Source of the DNA: Sinonovacula constricta
Lineage: Eukaryota > Mollusca > Bivalvia > Cardiida > Solecurtidae
Assembly (NCBI GenBank): GCA_007844125.1
Contig: CM017561.1
Location: forward strand, 65,712,438 to 65,776,437
Direction: 5' to 3'
DNA: 64,000 bases
Of the stretch, positions 51,001-62,356 are shown piece by piece (positions within the stretch are counted from its first letter, which is position 1; every line of letters begins with the position of its first letter). Under the pieces are notes generated by a model. That model saw only the letters and a program-made list of their open reading frames with translations. It ran no database searches and was not told where the DNA came from. The translations under genes and the position numbers were made by a program.

Positions 51001-51499
51001 TGGAGTTGATACCCCCGGACACCCCGCAACATTCAAACTGAAATACCGAACCAAACCCTCTAATGTTAGGTAAGGTTTTAGGTTTATATAACTTATCTTT
51101 AAACGCTACTACATAATGACAAAACAAAAACAAAAACTAAACACAAACACCTATATTTGTCTTCCTATAAAACGTTTAAAATAAGTATACAAGTAGGTAT
51201 AAAAATCGATCGTAAATAATGTAACAAAAAGTTGTTGACAACTGCACACATAACCCTCCGGAAGTTTTAACATTACAACTTCCTTGGACGTCAAGCAACA
51301 ATGCACTGTCCTTACCATTCCTTAGCCATGTAAACCTAGCAATTAATTAGGAGAGCCAACTTATAGTCACGTCACGCCTTATGACGCCACTTACGATAGT
51401 CTGCATGTAGTCCCAGCTCTCCGTGACGGCAGGCTTCCCGTCCATACCATACTGGTTGGTCAGCTGATACTGCAGTTTGGTCACCGCCATGTCGCGGAC
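47875..51499 (-). CDS. Tetraspanin gene, 3' part (four coding exons)
   Basis: Minus-strand exons in transcript order: 51499-51395, 51037-50938, 49195-49020 and 48030-47875. All junctions have AG/GT, and the phases agree (0, 1, 0). Together they encode the C-terminal half of the large extracellular loop and the fourth membrane helix. The family hallmark CCG motif (FECCGVSG) is in the second exon and a PRSCC motif in the third, with a further GC at the start of the fourth, supplying the loop disulfides. Tetraspanins organise receptors and adhesion proteins in the plasma membrane. Exons for helices 1-3 and the small loop lie upstream (right of 51.5 kb) and were not identified. The gene appears intact where seen. 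Which tetraspanin subgroup is not clear. Confidence 0.88.
48031..49019 (-). other. Tetraspanin intron with dispersed-repeat fragment
   Basis: Intron between the last two exons. A segment at about 48185-48235 (GTGGCGGATCCAGGG) resembles a dispersed repeat also seen, in other form, near 54.8 and 59.4 kb. Confidence 0.55.
49020..49195 (-). CDS. Tetraspanin exon, end of large loop
   Basis: Acceptor GTGACAG, donor GTATGAC. Two bases complete a Val codon, then 58 codons including IIEFVPRSCCRDTDNTPG, the PxSCC motif that pairs with the CCG motif, ending FTQ in phase 0. Confidence 0.88.
49196..50937 (-). other. Tetraspanin intron
   Basis: 1,742-bp intron, AT-rich. A ~35-bp unit (CCACGCTAAACTTNCAAATATTC) is present twice near 50418 and 50452. 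Open stretch 50150-49740 has no family similarity. Confidence 0.6.
50938..51037 (-). CDS. Tetraspanin exon with CCG motif
   Basis: Acceptor GGTATTTCAG, donor GTACACC. 100 nt starting in phase 0 with FECCGVSGGINSTWSWGAY and ending after one base of the next codon. The CCG motif defines tetraspanins. NST is an N-glycosylation sequon. Confidence 0.88.
51395..51499 (-). CDS. Tetraspanin exon, start of large loop
   Basis: Acceptor CTGTATTTCAG, donor GTAAGTGG. 35 codons, phase 0 at both ends: VRDMAVTKLQYQLTNQYG then TESWDYMQTI, the amphipathic helices that precede the CCG motif (WD..Q is typical of the family). Confidence 0.8.
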
Positions 51500-52486
51500 C
51501 TGAAATACAGAAAGTGTCACATGACTATAAACGTTTAAGTATTAAGTACTAATCTTTATTTTCCATCATTTGATTCTTAACAAATGTTAATGTTGTTTAA
51601 GCAAGGATTGGAAAAGAACAGTATAATCAGCTGTCTAGAAAACTGCAAATAACCAGCGGTTTGTCAGACTCCAAAAAAGGCATAGGCTGAAAATAAACAC
51701 CAAATAAATTACAAAATTAATTGTATTTAGGTAATTTTTTCTAAAGCGCTGAACTGGACGATAATAAACCTGGTAACCACATATATGGACTAGTACCTGT
51801 CTTCAAGACAGAATCATCTCAATTTACATCTAAAAGCCGTCTCAATAAATATCATTTATTGTGTATACTCAATCAGCTGAGCAGAAGATTCCCAGTGCTT
51901 AACGATAGCGCTACAAATATACAAGAATAACTTACGTTGAAGTTAAGTGCTGAAATGTTTATGAACATGCAATGACTTTATCATAAAAGCTGACGATGAC
52001 CATTATTATAGTTATCATGAATAGAACAGACTGTTTTAACCGATGTAATCTCCAAGAAAAAAATGATTTAAGATCAATGTCATTTATTCCTCATGATGAT
52101 CAAAATTTTAAAGTTATTCTTTGTGAATAAACGCGTGATCAAAGTTAATTGATCTGTCTTTAACTTCTCTCGTCTAATATAACCTGTACTCCAAAATAAG
52201 GATTTTCGTTTAAAGGATAGACTTACAGAAATTGGGCACTGTCATGAAAGTCCAATGGTCCCATCATATACGTCTTTTTTAAAAAAACAACTAAGGAAGG
52301 TTTAAATAAAAAAATCGCCAACGTTTGTCTTATACGTGGTTAAATAGTTTTAGATATTATGGTTATTTGTGTCACATTCGCTACGCGATTTGTATTTTTC
52401 TATTAACTCCTTATCAAACCATTTCCAGCAAAGTATAAAATGCAGTTATGCTATATTAGTAATAAAAGTTACACTACTTGGTATAG
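51500..52486. other. Probable tetraspanin intron, no feature seen
   Basis: AT-rich; no further tetraspanin exon could be recognised on the minus strand. Confidence 0.35.
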
Positions 52487-54620
52487 CTGAACAAAATCAC
52501 TTTCCTTCCTCAGTCCATGTTGTTAATGTTCGTCTAACTGAACAAAATCACTTTACTACCTCAGTCCATGTTGTTAATATTCGTCTAACTGAACAAAATC
52601 ACTTTACTACCTCAGTTCATGTTGTTAATGTTCGTCTAACTGAACAAAATCACTTTACTTTCTCAGTCCATGTTGTAAATATTCATCTAACTGAACAAAA
52701 TCACTTTACTACCTCAGTTCATGTTGTTGATGTTCGTCTAACTAAACAAAATCAATTTACTACCTCAGTTCATGTTGTTAATGTTCGTCTAAATGAAGAC
52801 AATCACTTTACTGCCTTAGTTCATGTTGTTAATGTTTGTCTAAATGAAGACAATCACTTTACTACCTCAGTTCATGTTGTTAATGTTCGTCTAAATGAAG
52901 ACAATCACTTTACTACCTCAGTTCATGTTGTTAATGTTCGTCTTAATGAAGACAATCACTTTACTACCTCAGTTCATGTTGTTAATGTTCGTCTAAATAA
53001 AGACAATCACTTTACTACCTCAGTTCATGTTGTTAATGTTCGTCTAAATGAAGACAATCACTTTACTGCCTTAGTTCATGTTGTTAATGTTCGTCTAAAT
53101 GAAGACAATCATTTTACTGCCTCAGTTCATGTTCTTAATGTTCGTCTAAATGAAAACAATCAGTTATCTACATCAGTTCATGTTGTAAATGTTCATCTAA
53201 ATGAAAACAATTAGTTACCTACAACAGTTCATGATGTTAATGTTCGTCTAAATGAAGACAATCAGTTATCTACATCAGTTCGTGTTGTTAATGTTCGTCT
53301 AAATGAAGACAATCAGTTATCTACATCAGTTCGTGTTTTTTTATTGTTCATTTAATTGGAAACAATCGTTTATCTACATCATTTCGTGTTGTTAATGTTC
53401 GTCTAAATAGGGACAATCGGTTATCTACATCAGTTCATGTTGGTAATGTGCGTCTAAATGAAGACAATCAGTTACCCACATCAGTTCATGTTGTTAATGT
53501 TTGTCTAAACGTCTAAATGAAGACAATCAGTTATCTACATCAGTTCATGTTGTTAATGTTCGTCTAACTAAACAAAATCACTTTACTACCTCAGTTCATG
53601 TTGTTAATGATCGTCTAAATGAAGACAATCACTTTACTGCCTTAGTTCATGTTGTTAATGTTCGTCTATATGAAGACAATCACTTTACTGCCTCAGTTCA
53701 TGTTGTTAATGTTCGTCTAAATGAAAACAATCAGTTATGTTCATCTAAATGAAATCAATCAGTTACCTTCATCAGTTCATGGTGTTAATGTTCGTATAAA
53801 TGAAGACAATCAGTTATCTACATCATTTCGTGTTGTTAATGTTCGTCTAAATGAAGACAATCAGTTATCTACATCAGTTGATGTTGTTAATGTTCATTTA
53901 AATGGAAACAATCGGTTTTCTACATCAGTTCATGTTGTTTAATGTTCGTCTAAATAGGGACGATCGGTTATCTACATCAGTTCGTGTTGTTTAATGTTCG
54001 TCTAAATAGGGACGATCGGTTATCTACATTCGTTTATGTTGTTAATGTTCGTCTAAATAGGGACAATCAGTTATCTACATCAGTTCATGTTGTTAATGTT
54101 CGTCTAAATGAAGACAATCAGTTATCTATATCAGTTCATGTTGTTAATGTTCATCTGAATAAAGACAATCGGTTATCTACACCAGTCTGTGTTATTAATG
54201 TTCGTCTAAATGAAGACAATCAGTTATCTACATCAGTTCATGTTGTTAATGTTCGTCTTAATGAAGACAATCAGTTATCTACATCAGTCTGTGTTATTAA
54301 TGTTCGTCTAAATGAAGACAATCAGTTATCTACATCAGTTCATGTTGTTAATGTTAGTCTTAATGAAGACAATCAGTTACCTACATCAGTTCATGTTGTT
54401 AATGTTCGTCTTAATGAAGACAATTGGTTATCTACACCAGTCTGTGTTATTAATGTTCGTCTAAATGAAGACAATCAGTTATCTACATCAGTTCGTGTTG
54501 TTAATGTTTGTCTAAACGTCTAAATGAAGACAACCAGTTATCTATATCAGTTCGTGTTGTTAATGTTTGTCTAAACGTCTAAATGAAGACAACCAGTTAT
54601 CTATATCAGTTCATGTTGTT
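52487..54620. repeat. 51-bp minisatellite, ~41 copies
   Basis: Head-to-tail 51-bp units such as AATGTTCGTCTAAATGAAGA, CAATCAGTTATCTACATCAG, TTCATGTTGTT. Three unit classes form runs: CTGAACAAAATCACTTTACT units at the left, AATGAAGACAATCACTTTACT units in the middle, and AATGAAGACAATCAGTTATCT units at the right. Since 51 = 17 codons, one + frame stays open for long stretches with a 17-residue period (VNVRLNEDNHFTTSVHV), but these frames lack an ATG start, are cut by indels and stops (53214, 53752, 53942, 54523), and are not supported as a gene. It lies upstream of the known tetraspanin exons. Confidence 0.95.
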
Positions 54621-54624
54621 TATC

Positions 54625-54680
54625 CCCACCACCCCCCCCCCCCCCCACACCCACCGACACTCACACACACAACTATGATT
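54625..54680. repeat. C-rich / CA simple repeat
   Basis: CCCCACCA followed by a run of 15 C and CACACCCACC...CACACACA, directly after the minisatellite. Confidence 0.85.
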
Positions 54681-54775
54681 AAAAGCAATAGGCTTTTTAA
54701 ATAAATTATGTCTGTTGACTGCTTAAGTCGAAGTAAGAGACCCTAAATGTGTACGTATACCCAGTATTTACTTGC

Positions 54776-54856
54776 TGAATGGATCTTGATTCCACCACCC
54801 ACACACACACCACCACCACCACCACCACAACCAAAAAATTCTGGACCCGCCCCTGT
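54776..54856. repeat. Dispersed repeat fragment, related to 59345-59405
   Basis: GAATGGATCTTGATTC, then CAC/CCA simple repeat, then AATTCTGGACCCGCCCC. The same two flanks (GAATGGATCTTGATTC ... TTCTGGATCCGCCCC) occur at 59345-59405. Confidence 0.5.
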
Positions 54857-55089
54857 TTTCTATAAAACATTGGTTACAATTTGAACTAATCTAAGGACCT
54901 TCTTAAGCTTTCAAAAAATACACCTACTTTAAGATCATATAAATGAAAATGTCACTTTTACTAAAATCGCCCGTTTCGTGTTGTGTAAGTATGAACAATA
55001 ACAGTATGGTAATGCCAACCGTTATACTCCTATGTTTCGTGATGCTGTTTGAATATTATAGGAAGTAAATTCGTACATGCGCATTGCCC

Positions 55090-55348
55090 ATGTGATGACG
55101 TCACAGCTGATCACAGATTAGCGTAACTTGAGAAGAGCCTGTTATAAATTGTTACTGCATTAAGCAGGGTGCGTAGAGGTCAGAAAATGTTTATTGTGAA
55201 GTATTTTGGCGTTTCTCGCGATCCAGTTGCCTAGGGCCTTGTCATAGCGAAAAAACAATCTCATCACAGCGATAACGTCACGCGTTGCTACTTAAATCTC
55301 TTCCCACAGCAAGGATCACGTGACGATAGAGTATCACGTGAAGTAAAC
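55090..55348 (+). promoter_or_regulatory. Promoter-like segment with CRE and two CACGTG boxes
   Basis: A perfect CRE TGACGTCA lies at 55096-55103 and two CACGTG E-boxes at 55317-55322 (in ATCACGTGAC) and 55335-55340. A half CRE (ACGTCACGCG) is near 55275. They stand just before an ATG in good context at 55349. The base composition is less AT-rich than the surroundings. CACGTG pairs and CRE sites are bound by bHLH-Zip and CREB/ATF factors; that they act here is inference. Confidence 0.45.
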
Positions 55349-55381
55349 ATGGCGGCCTCCATAAACACGCCACGAAAGAAA
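55349..55381 (+). CDS. Candidate first coding exon, unknown gene
   Basis: ATG in the context AAACATGGCGG opens 11 codons, MAASINTPRKK, and is followed directly by a strong donor GTGAGT at 55382-55387. Placed right after the promoter-like segment, it looks like a first exon of a + strand gene. No downstream exon could be recognised in the remaining 8.6 kb, so the product is unknown and the call is tentative. Confidence 0.35.
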
Positions 55382-55387
55382 GTGAGT

Positions 55388-55825
55388 CAAAATCCTATTT
55401 TTTCATACTTTAAGTTACCTTTAATTTCAATATGATAAATTAATATTTTTAAAGGAAAGATACTATATTTTGAGGAGATAAGTCCAGAAAAAAAAAAAAA
55501 AACTATCCGCCTGTATTTGGGCGAAAAACTTGCTGGTGGCAGTGATATAATGTACTGTCAAGGGAAGTAACCACTGCGGGGAGTTTGGCGGAAAAAAGGT
55601 CTTCATCAGGTCATTACAACCGAGTGCCTTGGAATAATAACATCCATTAGGTTTCTGCCGTTATTATTTGTACAACCAATTTGACGAAACTGTTTTCTAG
55701 CAATCTCAGAATAAAAAACAAACAATGTTCGACATTAATCAATACAAATAGAAATGACTTCTTGCAGTACTACGTCAAGAGTTACATTAATGAGTGCAGG
55801 CAAGGCTGTCTGATCCTGCGGGATA
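55388..55825. other. No recognised feature
   Basis: If the exon at 55349 is real, this is its first intron. A run of 13 or more A occurs near 55490. Confidence 0.3.
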
Positions 55826-55930
55826 CGTGTTATGACAGGATCATAAAACTGCCATCTAAGCCAGATTTGCCACTCCCTTCCTGCCTCTGTCTACACCCCA
55901 GAGATGTTTATCGCCCATGACAGAAAGGGC
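55826..55930 (+). repeat. Dispersed repeat, related to 26822-26945
   Basis: Partner of 26822-26945: TATGACAGGATCATAAA, TGCCATCTAAGCCAGATTTG and CTCTGTCTA blocks in the same order. Family unknown. Confidence 0.5.
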
Positions 55931-57397
55931 TGAATGCTATGTTATGTAGTACTTAGGTTGATTGGGCATTACTAAATATACATAAAGTGTTCAGTATTTT
56001 ATATATTGACTTGATACTCATCCGCATGTATCAGTAAGAAGTAATAAAACGTAACGTTGTCGACTGACTTGGCTTTGTAACATGTACGCTCGTAGCAGGT
56101 GGATCATAATACAAGTTGAAATTAGGGGCAGATAATCGTTATTTAATTCTGATTATGCTGCGATTTTCCGTAATTGTTTTCTGAAATGTTTAACAATATG
56201 GGACTAAACCGTTATTTATGACATTTAAGCATTATCGCAATTATATTGCATTTAAGCTTTCTGCTATTATTAACCTTGATATTAATGTAGGTACAAAAGA
56301 AACGAGTTTTTCATCTACCTGTAACAGACCAGCTCGTACACATTATGATACTTTTTGAAGAAAATAATTGTTTTTTAAGCTTGCAAACGAATCGACACTT
56401 TAGAAATTATGCTACTTATAACGAATAATATACATTTTGTAGCCTGTAACAATGCAGTATTCAACAATTTGGACAGAAGAGTGGACTAGTTTCAAAACAC
56501 ATAAATAACACAAAAAAATCATTTTACTGATGCTGTATCTGGAGCCTTTGGAGCAATGAATTTCAATTTAAAAACAACTTAAAGACTTCTCGTTTAAAGC
56601 AGTGGATACTGTTTTGAATGGTATGTGTCATCTACTAAACTGATAGTCTCGACACATATTGAATTAGTTGAAAGAATGAAAGCGCTGCAGAGGTATTCAC
56701 AGCTTCGAAAAAAACGAAATGAAAACCGGTGTAGTTCATCTGTCGTACATAGTTTCTGGGGGTTTGTTTTAGAAAAAAACGTCCCTTTTACACTATACTG
56801 CACGATAAATGTTGTGAACATGTGATGAGCAGTTGGTTAAGAATCGAGGACCAAAGCCAGCAAAGGTGATCTCTATCGCCCTGTGCATGTTACATAAGAC
56901 GTTCCACAGGATGCTGTATTAATACGTGGTTTATTTCTGTGCTGTATTAATAGCCGCATCTATATTTTGTTTAAACATGCTGAGCATTCTATTGTGAACA
57001 TTTGATGAATTTGTCATGAAACGTTATTTTAACTATGTAACTTCCGTTTCACACACTATCAGGGAAATACATCGAACTTTCTAGTCGAGCTAGATGATGG
57101 TAGAGATGAACTTTGTTAGGTCAGCTGCCAACATAATGATACGAAAACGCAACAACAATGAATCATTATTGGCTATAGAATGGAAGGTTCACTAATATGG
57201 CTATTGATAGTGAAGTTTTCCAAGAAAAGCAACTGTGCATCGGATTGTTTAATTCGAGTGAACAGCGGACATTATCGACAGTGGGGAGGGACAGTGAAAG
57301 GAACAGTAATTCTGAAGGAGAAAAAAAACTTAATAAAACGTGTAGTAAATTGTACATTTTATCACGATGTAATGCTTCTTTGTTAATATAGACAAGT
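55931..57397. other. No recognised feature
   Basis: AT-rich. Short open stretches at 56594-56825 (both strands) and 57180-57391 lack family similarity. Confidence 0.3.
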
Positions 57398-57410
57398 TCT
57401 TAGTAATATT

Positions 57411-57587
57411 TGACCTGTTTTCAATTGTAATTTATTTTTTTAACCTGATAGTTTTTATATTTTTCTATATTTTACTTGCGTAGTTCGGCTTTAACCTGAT
57501 TATTCTCTATTCACATTTAACTTTGTATTCGGTGCCCTATGACCTGTTAAGTGTCGGTGTGCCGTAAAACCCAAATAAATAAATAAA
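57411..57587 (+). mobile_element. Short retroposon with 13-bp target-site duplication
   Basis: Flanked by an exact 13-bp direct repeat TCTTAGTAATATT at 57398-57410 and 57588-57600. The insert ends GTGCCGTAAAACCCAAATAA followed by AAATA units, a tail form I know from bivalve non-LTR elements and their SINEs. The 177-bp size fits a SINE or a 5'-truncated LINE. The perfect duplication suggests a fairly young insertion. Confidence 0.75.
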
Positions 57588-57600
57588 TCTTAGTAATATT

Positions 57601-60600
57601 AAATAGGGTAAGAATAAGTAGTTAGCTGTTGATTTTTCTTCACGTTAGGAGGTTGTAGTAAACACAAGCAAGAGAGCTTTTGTCTAGCTAGCCTGTGAGT
57701 CAATGGTCCGAACCATCTTTTACTTAATGTGAAAATAAACTCAGAGCACAAATAAATATGGGAATCGACAATTCTGTTCTTCCCAAACTTTTGGTAACCA
57801 ACAGTGCTCGAGAAGACAAACGAATGCCAGATCAGGATGTACACTAACTGCTGCACACCAATATTTCCAGGCACGAATATAGCCACGTGTTTAAAAAGAC
57901 AAAATGGCCGAAAGTAACATATTGCAGGGTCTGACGCTGTTAGGGGGAGACGACATAGCAGTAGTTCATACGCTACCCCTTGGATACTGGTGGAAGTAAT
58001 TTGTCTGCAGTGGAATATTGAGTATGTCAGTATAATGACACCACTTAATCAATTTCTTTTAAAGGTCATCCTTTGCCAAAAGGTATTAATGGCATATGCT
58101 GTATTTGTATGTGTTTTGTTTAACAACACGTGCATCTCTTACCTTATGTTTTATCAATTCATTATTTAATATTTTAATTTTGGGTCAAGGTATCCTCGAT
58201 TAAACTGATGTTAAATCAAGAAAGTGAGCGTATAAGCGTGTAGGCGTAGTCAAGTATGACATGTGTGTCTAGCATAAACGGCAAGCTATTGAACACAGTT
58301 CAATGATATTACCATTGCACCTATTGGGATAAAATAATCAACAAGTATTGTGATGTGAAAATATTTAGTATCTTACAGCAACCATTCAATGTGATATCAT
58401 TGGATACACACACAAACACCAGACACTGTCAGCATTATTCGATGGCCGTATAGTGTAAGTATACACTAATAACCAATTTACAGGAGCTTCCACACAGAAA
58501 CGGTAAGAGTTTCGTTTACAGAGGCACATATATAGTTCGAAATTAGCTCATGCTTTTAATAATAACTTCTTGCGTGTTTTACCAAAAACATAATTTAATA
58601 AAATGAACGATCCACTTGTAATATAATATATTATAATAGAAAAAAACTGTGGTATTCATAAAAACAACACAAAATCTAACTACTTTATACATTAACCACC
58701 ATTTATCTAGCGCGTAGAACAGCATCCTATGATAAACGTGGACCTAGTTATGTAACCTGCGCAATGCGATAAAGATGACCTCTCCCGGTCTTTGCCATTG
58801 ACCATTTACATTCTGCATATCATATGTCCACTAAATGAAATGCAGTGTATATACGCAGTACATCTAACACAGAAACTATGAGACGCAGTTTCTCTACACA
58901 GGTTTTATTGTCTCAAAATGTGACTCCTACAAGATATTAACTGTGTGGCATTATCTTTCGTTGCACATCAAACCATGGCAATAGATGGAACTGCCTTTTG
59001 TCAGGGTGGAGAAAGAAAAAAAATAGTCTTAAATGTTTTGGTTGGCATCTTTAATGGTTAACAAAATATTTACTTCAAATGCGGTAAAAACAAAAGTATG
59101 CACTTTCCCTAAGTCGGTGTTGATTTGTTGTAGTAACATTAGTCACAACAGTGAGGTCTTACATATATGAATCTATCCCTTATCATGCTACATGTTGTTT
59201 CTCAAGATCTCAGCGTTAATTCTAACAACCAAATGATGGAGACGTTGTGTGTATAACAAGACGTTCAGACGCAAGTAATGACGATCTAAATAAGACAACT
59301 CCAGCGAAAGCTTTCCCAGGTACGGATCCAGTGGGGATAAAGTTGAATGGATCTTGATTCATACACACCCGCGCCATCTTCAAAATTTTCTGGATCCGCC
59401 CCAGATCTTGCCGATCTGGATCTTCCTTATTTGCATCTGCTTGATCAATTCATGTTTAGAAGATAAGGTTATATCTTTGTCCTTCATCTATCATGCTGCC
59501 AGAATTTATCACACCGAAGTTGGACTGGTGTCAGTTTCTCGCCCATCAACACTAACTTTCGGAATCGGGAGATGCAGTGAAAATCGGTCAGACAGATGTT
59601 TTGTATCCAATCGGAAAATCTCGGTTCCAGTCGGTTCAGAAAATAGTAATTAGTCTCCTAACATGTACGTTACAAGAATCGTTGTAGGTAGATAAAGGAA
59701 TCCACTACTAGTATATAGAACCAGTATCATTAACGCCGTAGGTAATGCGTCATGTCTCCAATGTCCAACTTGAAAATTTGCGGCAGTCTTAATGCATCCT
59801 GTTTGATAGGAATTTGACCTCATTGTTATAAAAAAACATAGTTTGTAGTAAACTTGACATTGTTCTTAGTGTATTGATGAGTTAATGGAGCATGTGTATT
59901 GACATATTGTAAAGAAATAACAGGTATCATTTCGGGCAACGTGATACAAAAACATTTAAGTTGTTAATAATAAGATACTGTTTGCATAGCTGTATAATCT
60001 TAGATTTAATGCACTCACAACTGCTGGCGCAAGGGCAGCTGGGATTAATATGAAAAATACTCGCATTTGATACTGGAATTACCGATATCATCATGAACTC
60101 ATCGAAACAAAAAGTTGATTGCTTAAGCAATGGCCTTCACGGTGTATGCGGAATGGTCTACTTTTTGTCGTCTGTTAGCACTGAAGGTCATGTTTTATTC
60201 CATAAGTATAGAATAATTCGATGTGTGAGTAGGATAATGCAAGACTTTCTGCCAATACTACCACGCTATTATAATCTTCAGTGTGTTTTAACATTCTAAG
60301 CTTATTATTCTGAATAAGTTGATAGAATAATATAAAAATGTAACAACGAATAGCGTGGTTGAAAATCTTATATCACAAGGGTAAAGTACTTACTTAATGT
60401 ATTCGCTAAGGAAATTATTATTAAATCAAATAAACTTTTTTATGTATAATATTCACCAACTAAACTATATTTTGAAGCATAAAGTGTCATAATTGTTAAT
60501 TTGGAAGATACATATTTAATAATAAAAACAACGGAATGATGTAATGGTATACATGTTGTCTGACATGTACACGCAAAAGGATAACGCCATTTGCCATAGG

Positions 60601-62212
60601 AATTAAACAGCATATCTACCGTTAAATAGCAACTTAATTGTATAAAAGTGAAAACAATAAAACACTTGTGCCGCTCCGGAGAGCTGCACCTTACACAAGC
60701 TAGCTCTGCGGATAGGGAAAGTGATGTAGCCAGCAACAACAGTAAGTCGCTGTTTGTTGAGGGTGTGGTAGAGTTTTTGTTGTATCCAAAGAAAAGAACT
60801 ATATATGTCGATGTTACGTAACAGCTTGCAATAACTAAAATGTAAATTATGCAGATATTAACGAAGGAAGCAGGGTTTCGGGAAATAACACATGCTTATT
60901 TATGAAACAATAAATAACAATTGACAAGACACATCAATTGACTTTTGTGTTTACAGTACGTATTTGTTTATCCTTTTATTAAACCTGAATATTTAAATGA
61001 ACTTATGAAAACATATGACGATGTATTTAATATGTGATCACAATATTTAAATGAGAACTTTTGTTTGTTTGACTTGTAATAAATACATAATTAACAGCAG
61101 CTCTTTGGCACTTGTGTCGCCTTGAATTACATACATCCATGTTTTTTGTATTGTTCTCCTCAGTCTTAACTCCCTTCGAGGCACCCAAAGGTTTAGTAGG
61201 GAAATATTATGGACTATTTAGCAGTTTACGGTATCAACTTTATAGTTGATGTTTTAGTTGTCCAAGTTTCCAATCACGCTGGGATTCGTCTGTTTAATAT
61301 CCACACAAATGGCTGCTTAGTCTTTAAACGGGATTAGTAGCAAACATCTTATGTAGCACTTGGCGCTGTCTGATCTTTATATATACTACTTGCTGCTTAT
61401 TCAATCAAGACACCATTACAAAAGCTGGAATGTAGAAACTAAGAATCTAAAATAGGTTTTTAATTAATACAGCAAGATAAGCACGAAGAGAGTATGTTAT
61501 ATTGTCTACCACACCACTGAAGCAAACATTAGTATACATCTCTAAAACATGTTTAAGAGAGGTTCACAGTGAATGTAAATCATTTTAATGTGCGACCTGA
61601 TTTCATCAAAGTTTATGTTATGGACAGAACCAGATGTTTGCTAAGAATAGACGATCTCGTGTTAACAGCACCTATGGTTTAGATCTGCAGAACACATCGC
61701 CCCTCACCCCAGGGCCAGCCGTGATTGATATTGCAGACCCATACCCCGTGTATTACGGTAATTACCACAGCGTTAAGTAAGTACATCTCAATCAAGACGC
61801 TCCTTGTAATATTTATTGGATAGTCTTTTTTGTAATTTGTTTTACAAAACCACTTAACATACACGGTTGCATCGTGGTCTTTGACTTTTTATTATAAAGG
61901 CCTTCTAGCAATGGCACTGTAGAACCGATGTCAATAATTCCTTTTAAAAACTGATTGTATCATTTTTTATCACAGGCATCTTTATTTGAATATCAATGAC
62001 CTGGTTTTAGATGAAAAAAAAATGTTTCAAATTTTTCAACACTTTTTATAAAGTGGTTTGATTTGTCCTGCCAGGCATAAAAAATGCAACCTATGGTTTA
62101 TTTTGTTATTCCTTTCCTGTCACAAATTTAGTTAAACATAGCTAATACATGTCATTTAAATGCAGCATTTCCAGACATTTAGATAACCTTTTCCAATGAC
62201 AATGTCAAAAAA
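57601..62212. other. No firm gene; AT-rich DNA
   Basis: Read on both strands without finding a convincing exon or element apart from the repeat fragment at 59345-59405. An ATG at 57905 opens 32 codons (MAESNILQGLTLLGGDD...) to a TAA but has no other support. The stretches at 57886-57599, 60739-60440 and 61864-61679 on the minus strand have no family similarity. Confidence 0.3.
59345..59405. repeat. Dispersed repeat fragment, related to 54776-54856
   Basis: GAATGGATCTTGATTC...TTCTGGATCCGCCCC as at 54776-54856, without the CAC expansion. Confidence 0.5.
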
Positions 62213-62356
62213 TTAAATATATGACAGAAAAACAGATTTCAACTGGATGATGAGTCAATACTTAAATATATGACAGAAGAGACGATTTCAACTAAATGAT
62301 GAGTCTATACTTTAATATATGACAGAAGAAACAATTTCAGCTGTATGATGATTCAC
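62213..62356. repeat. 49-bp tandem repeat, three copies
   Basis: ATGACAGAA recurs at 62221, 62270 and 62319, each copy followed by GATTTCAACT..ATGATGAGTC-like sequence. The copies differ by a few substitutions each. Confidence 0.85.

Noticed and set aside
57905..58000. 32-codon frame from ATG (MAESNILQGL...)
   Set aside because: Short, with no splice or family support.
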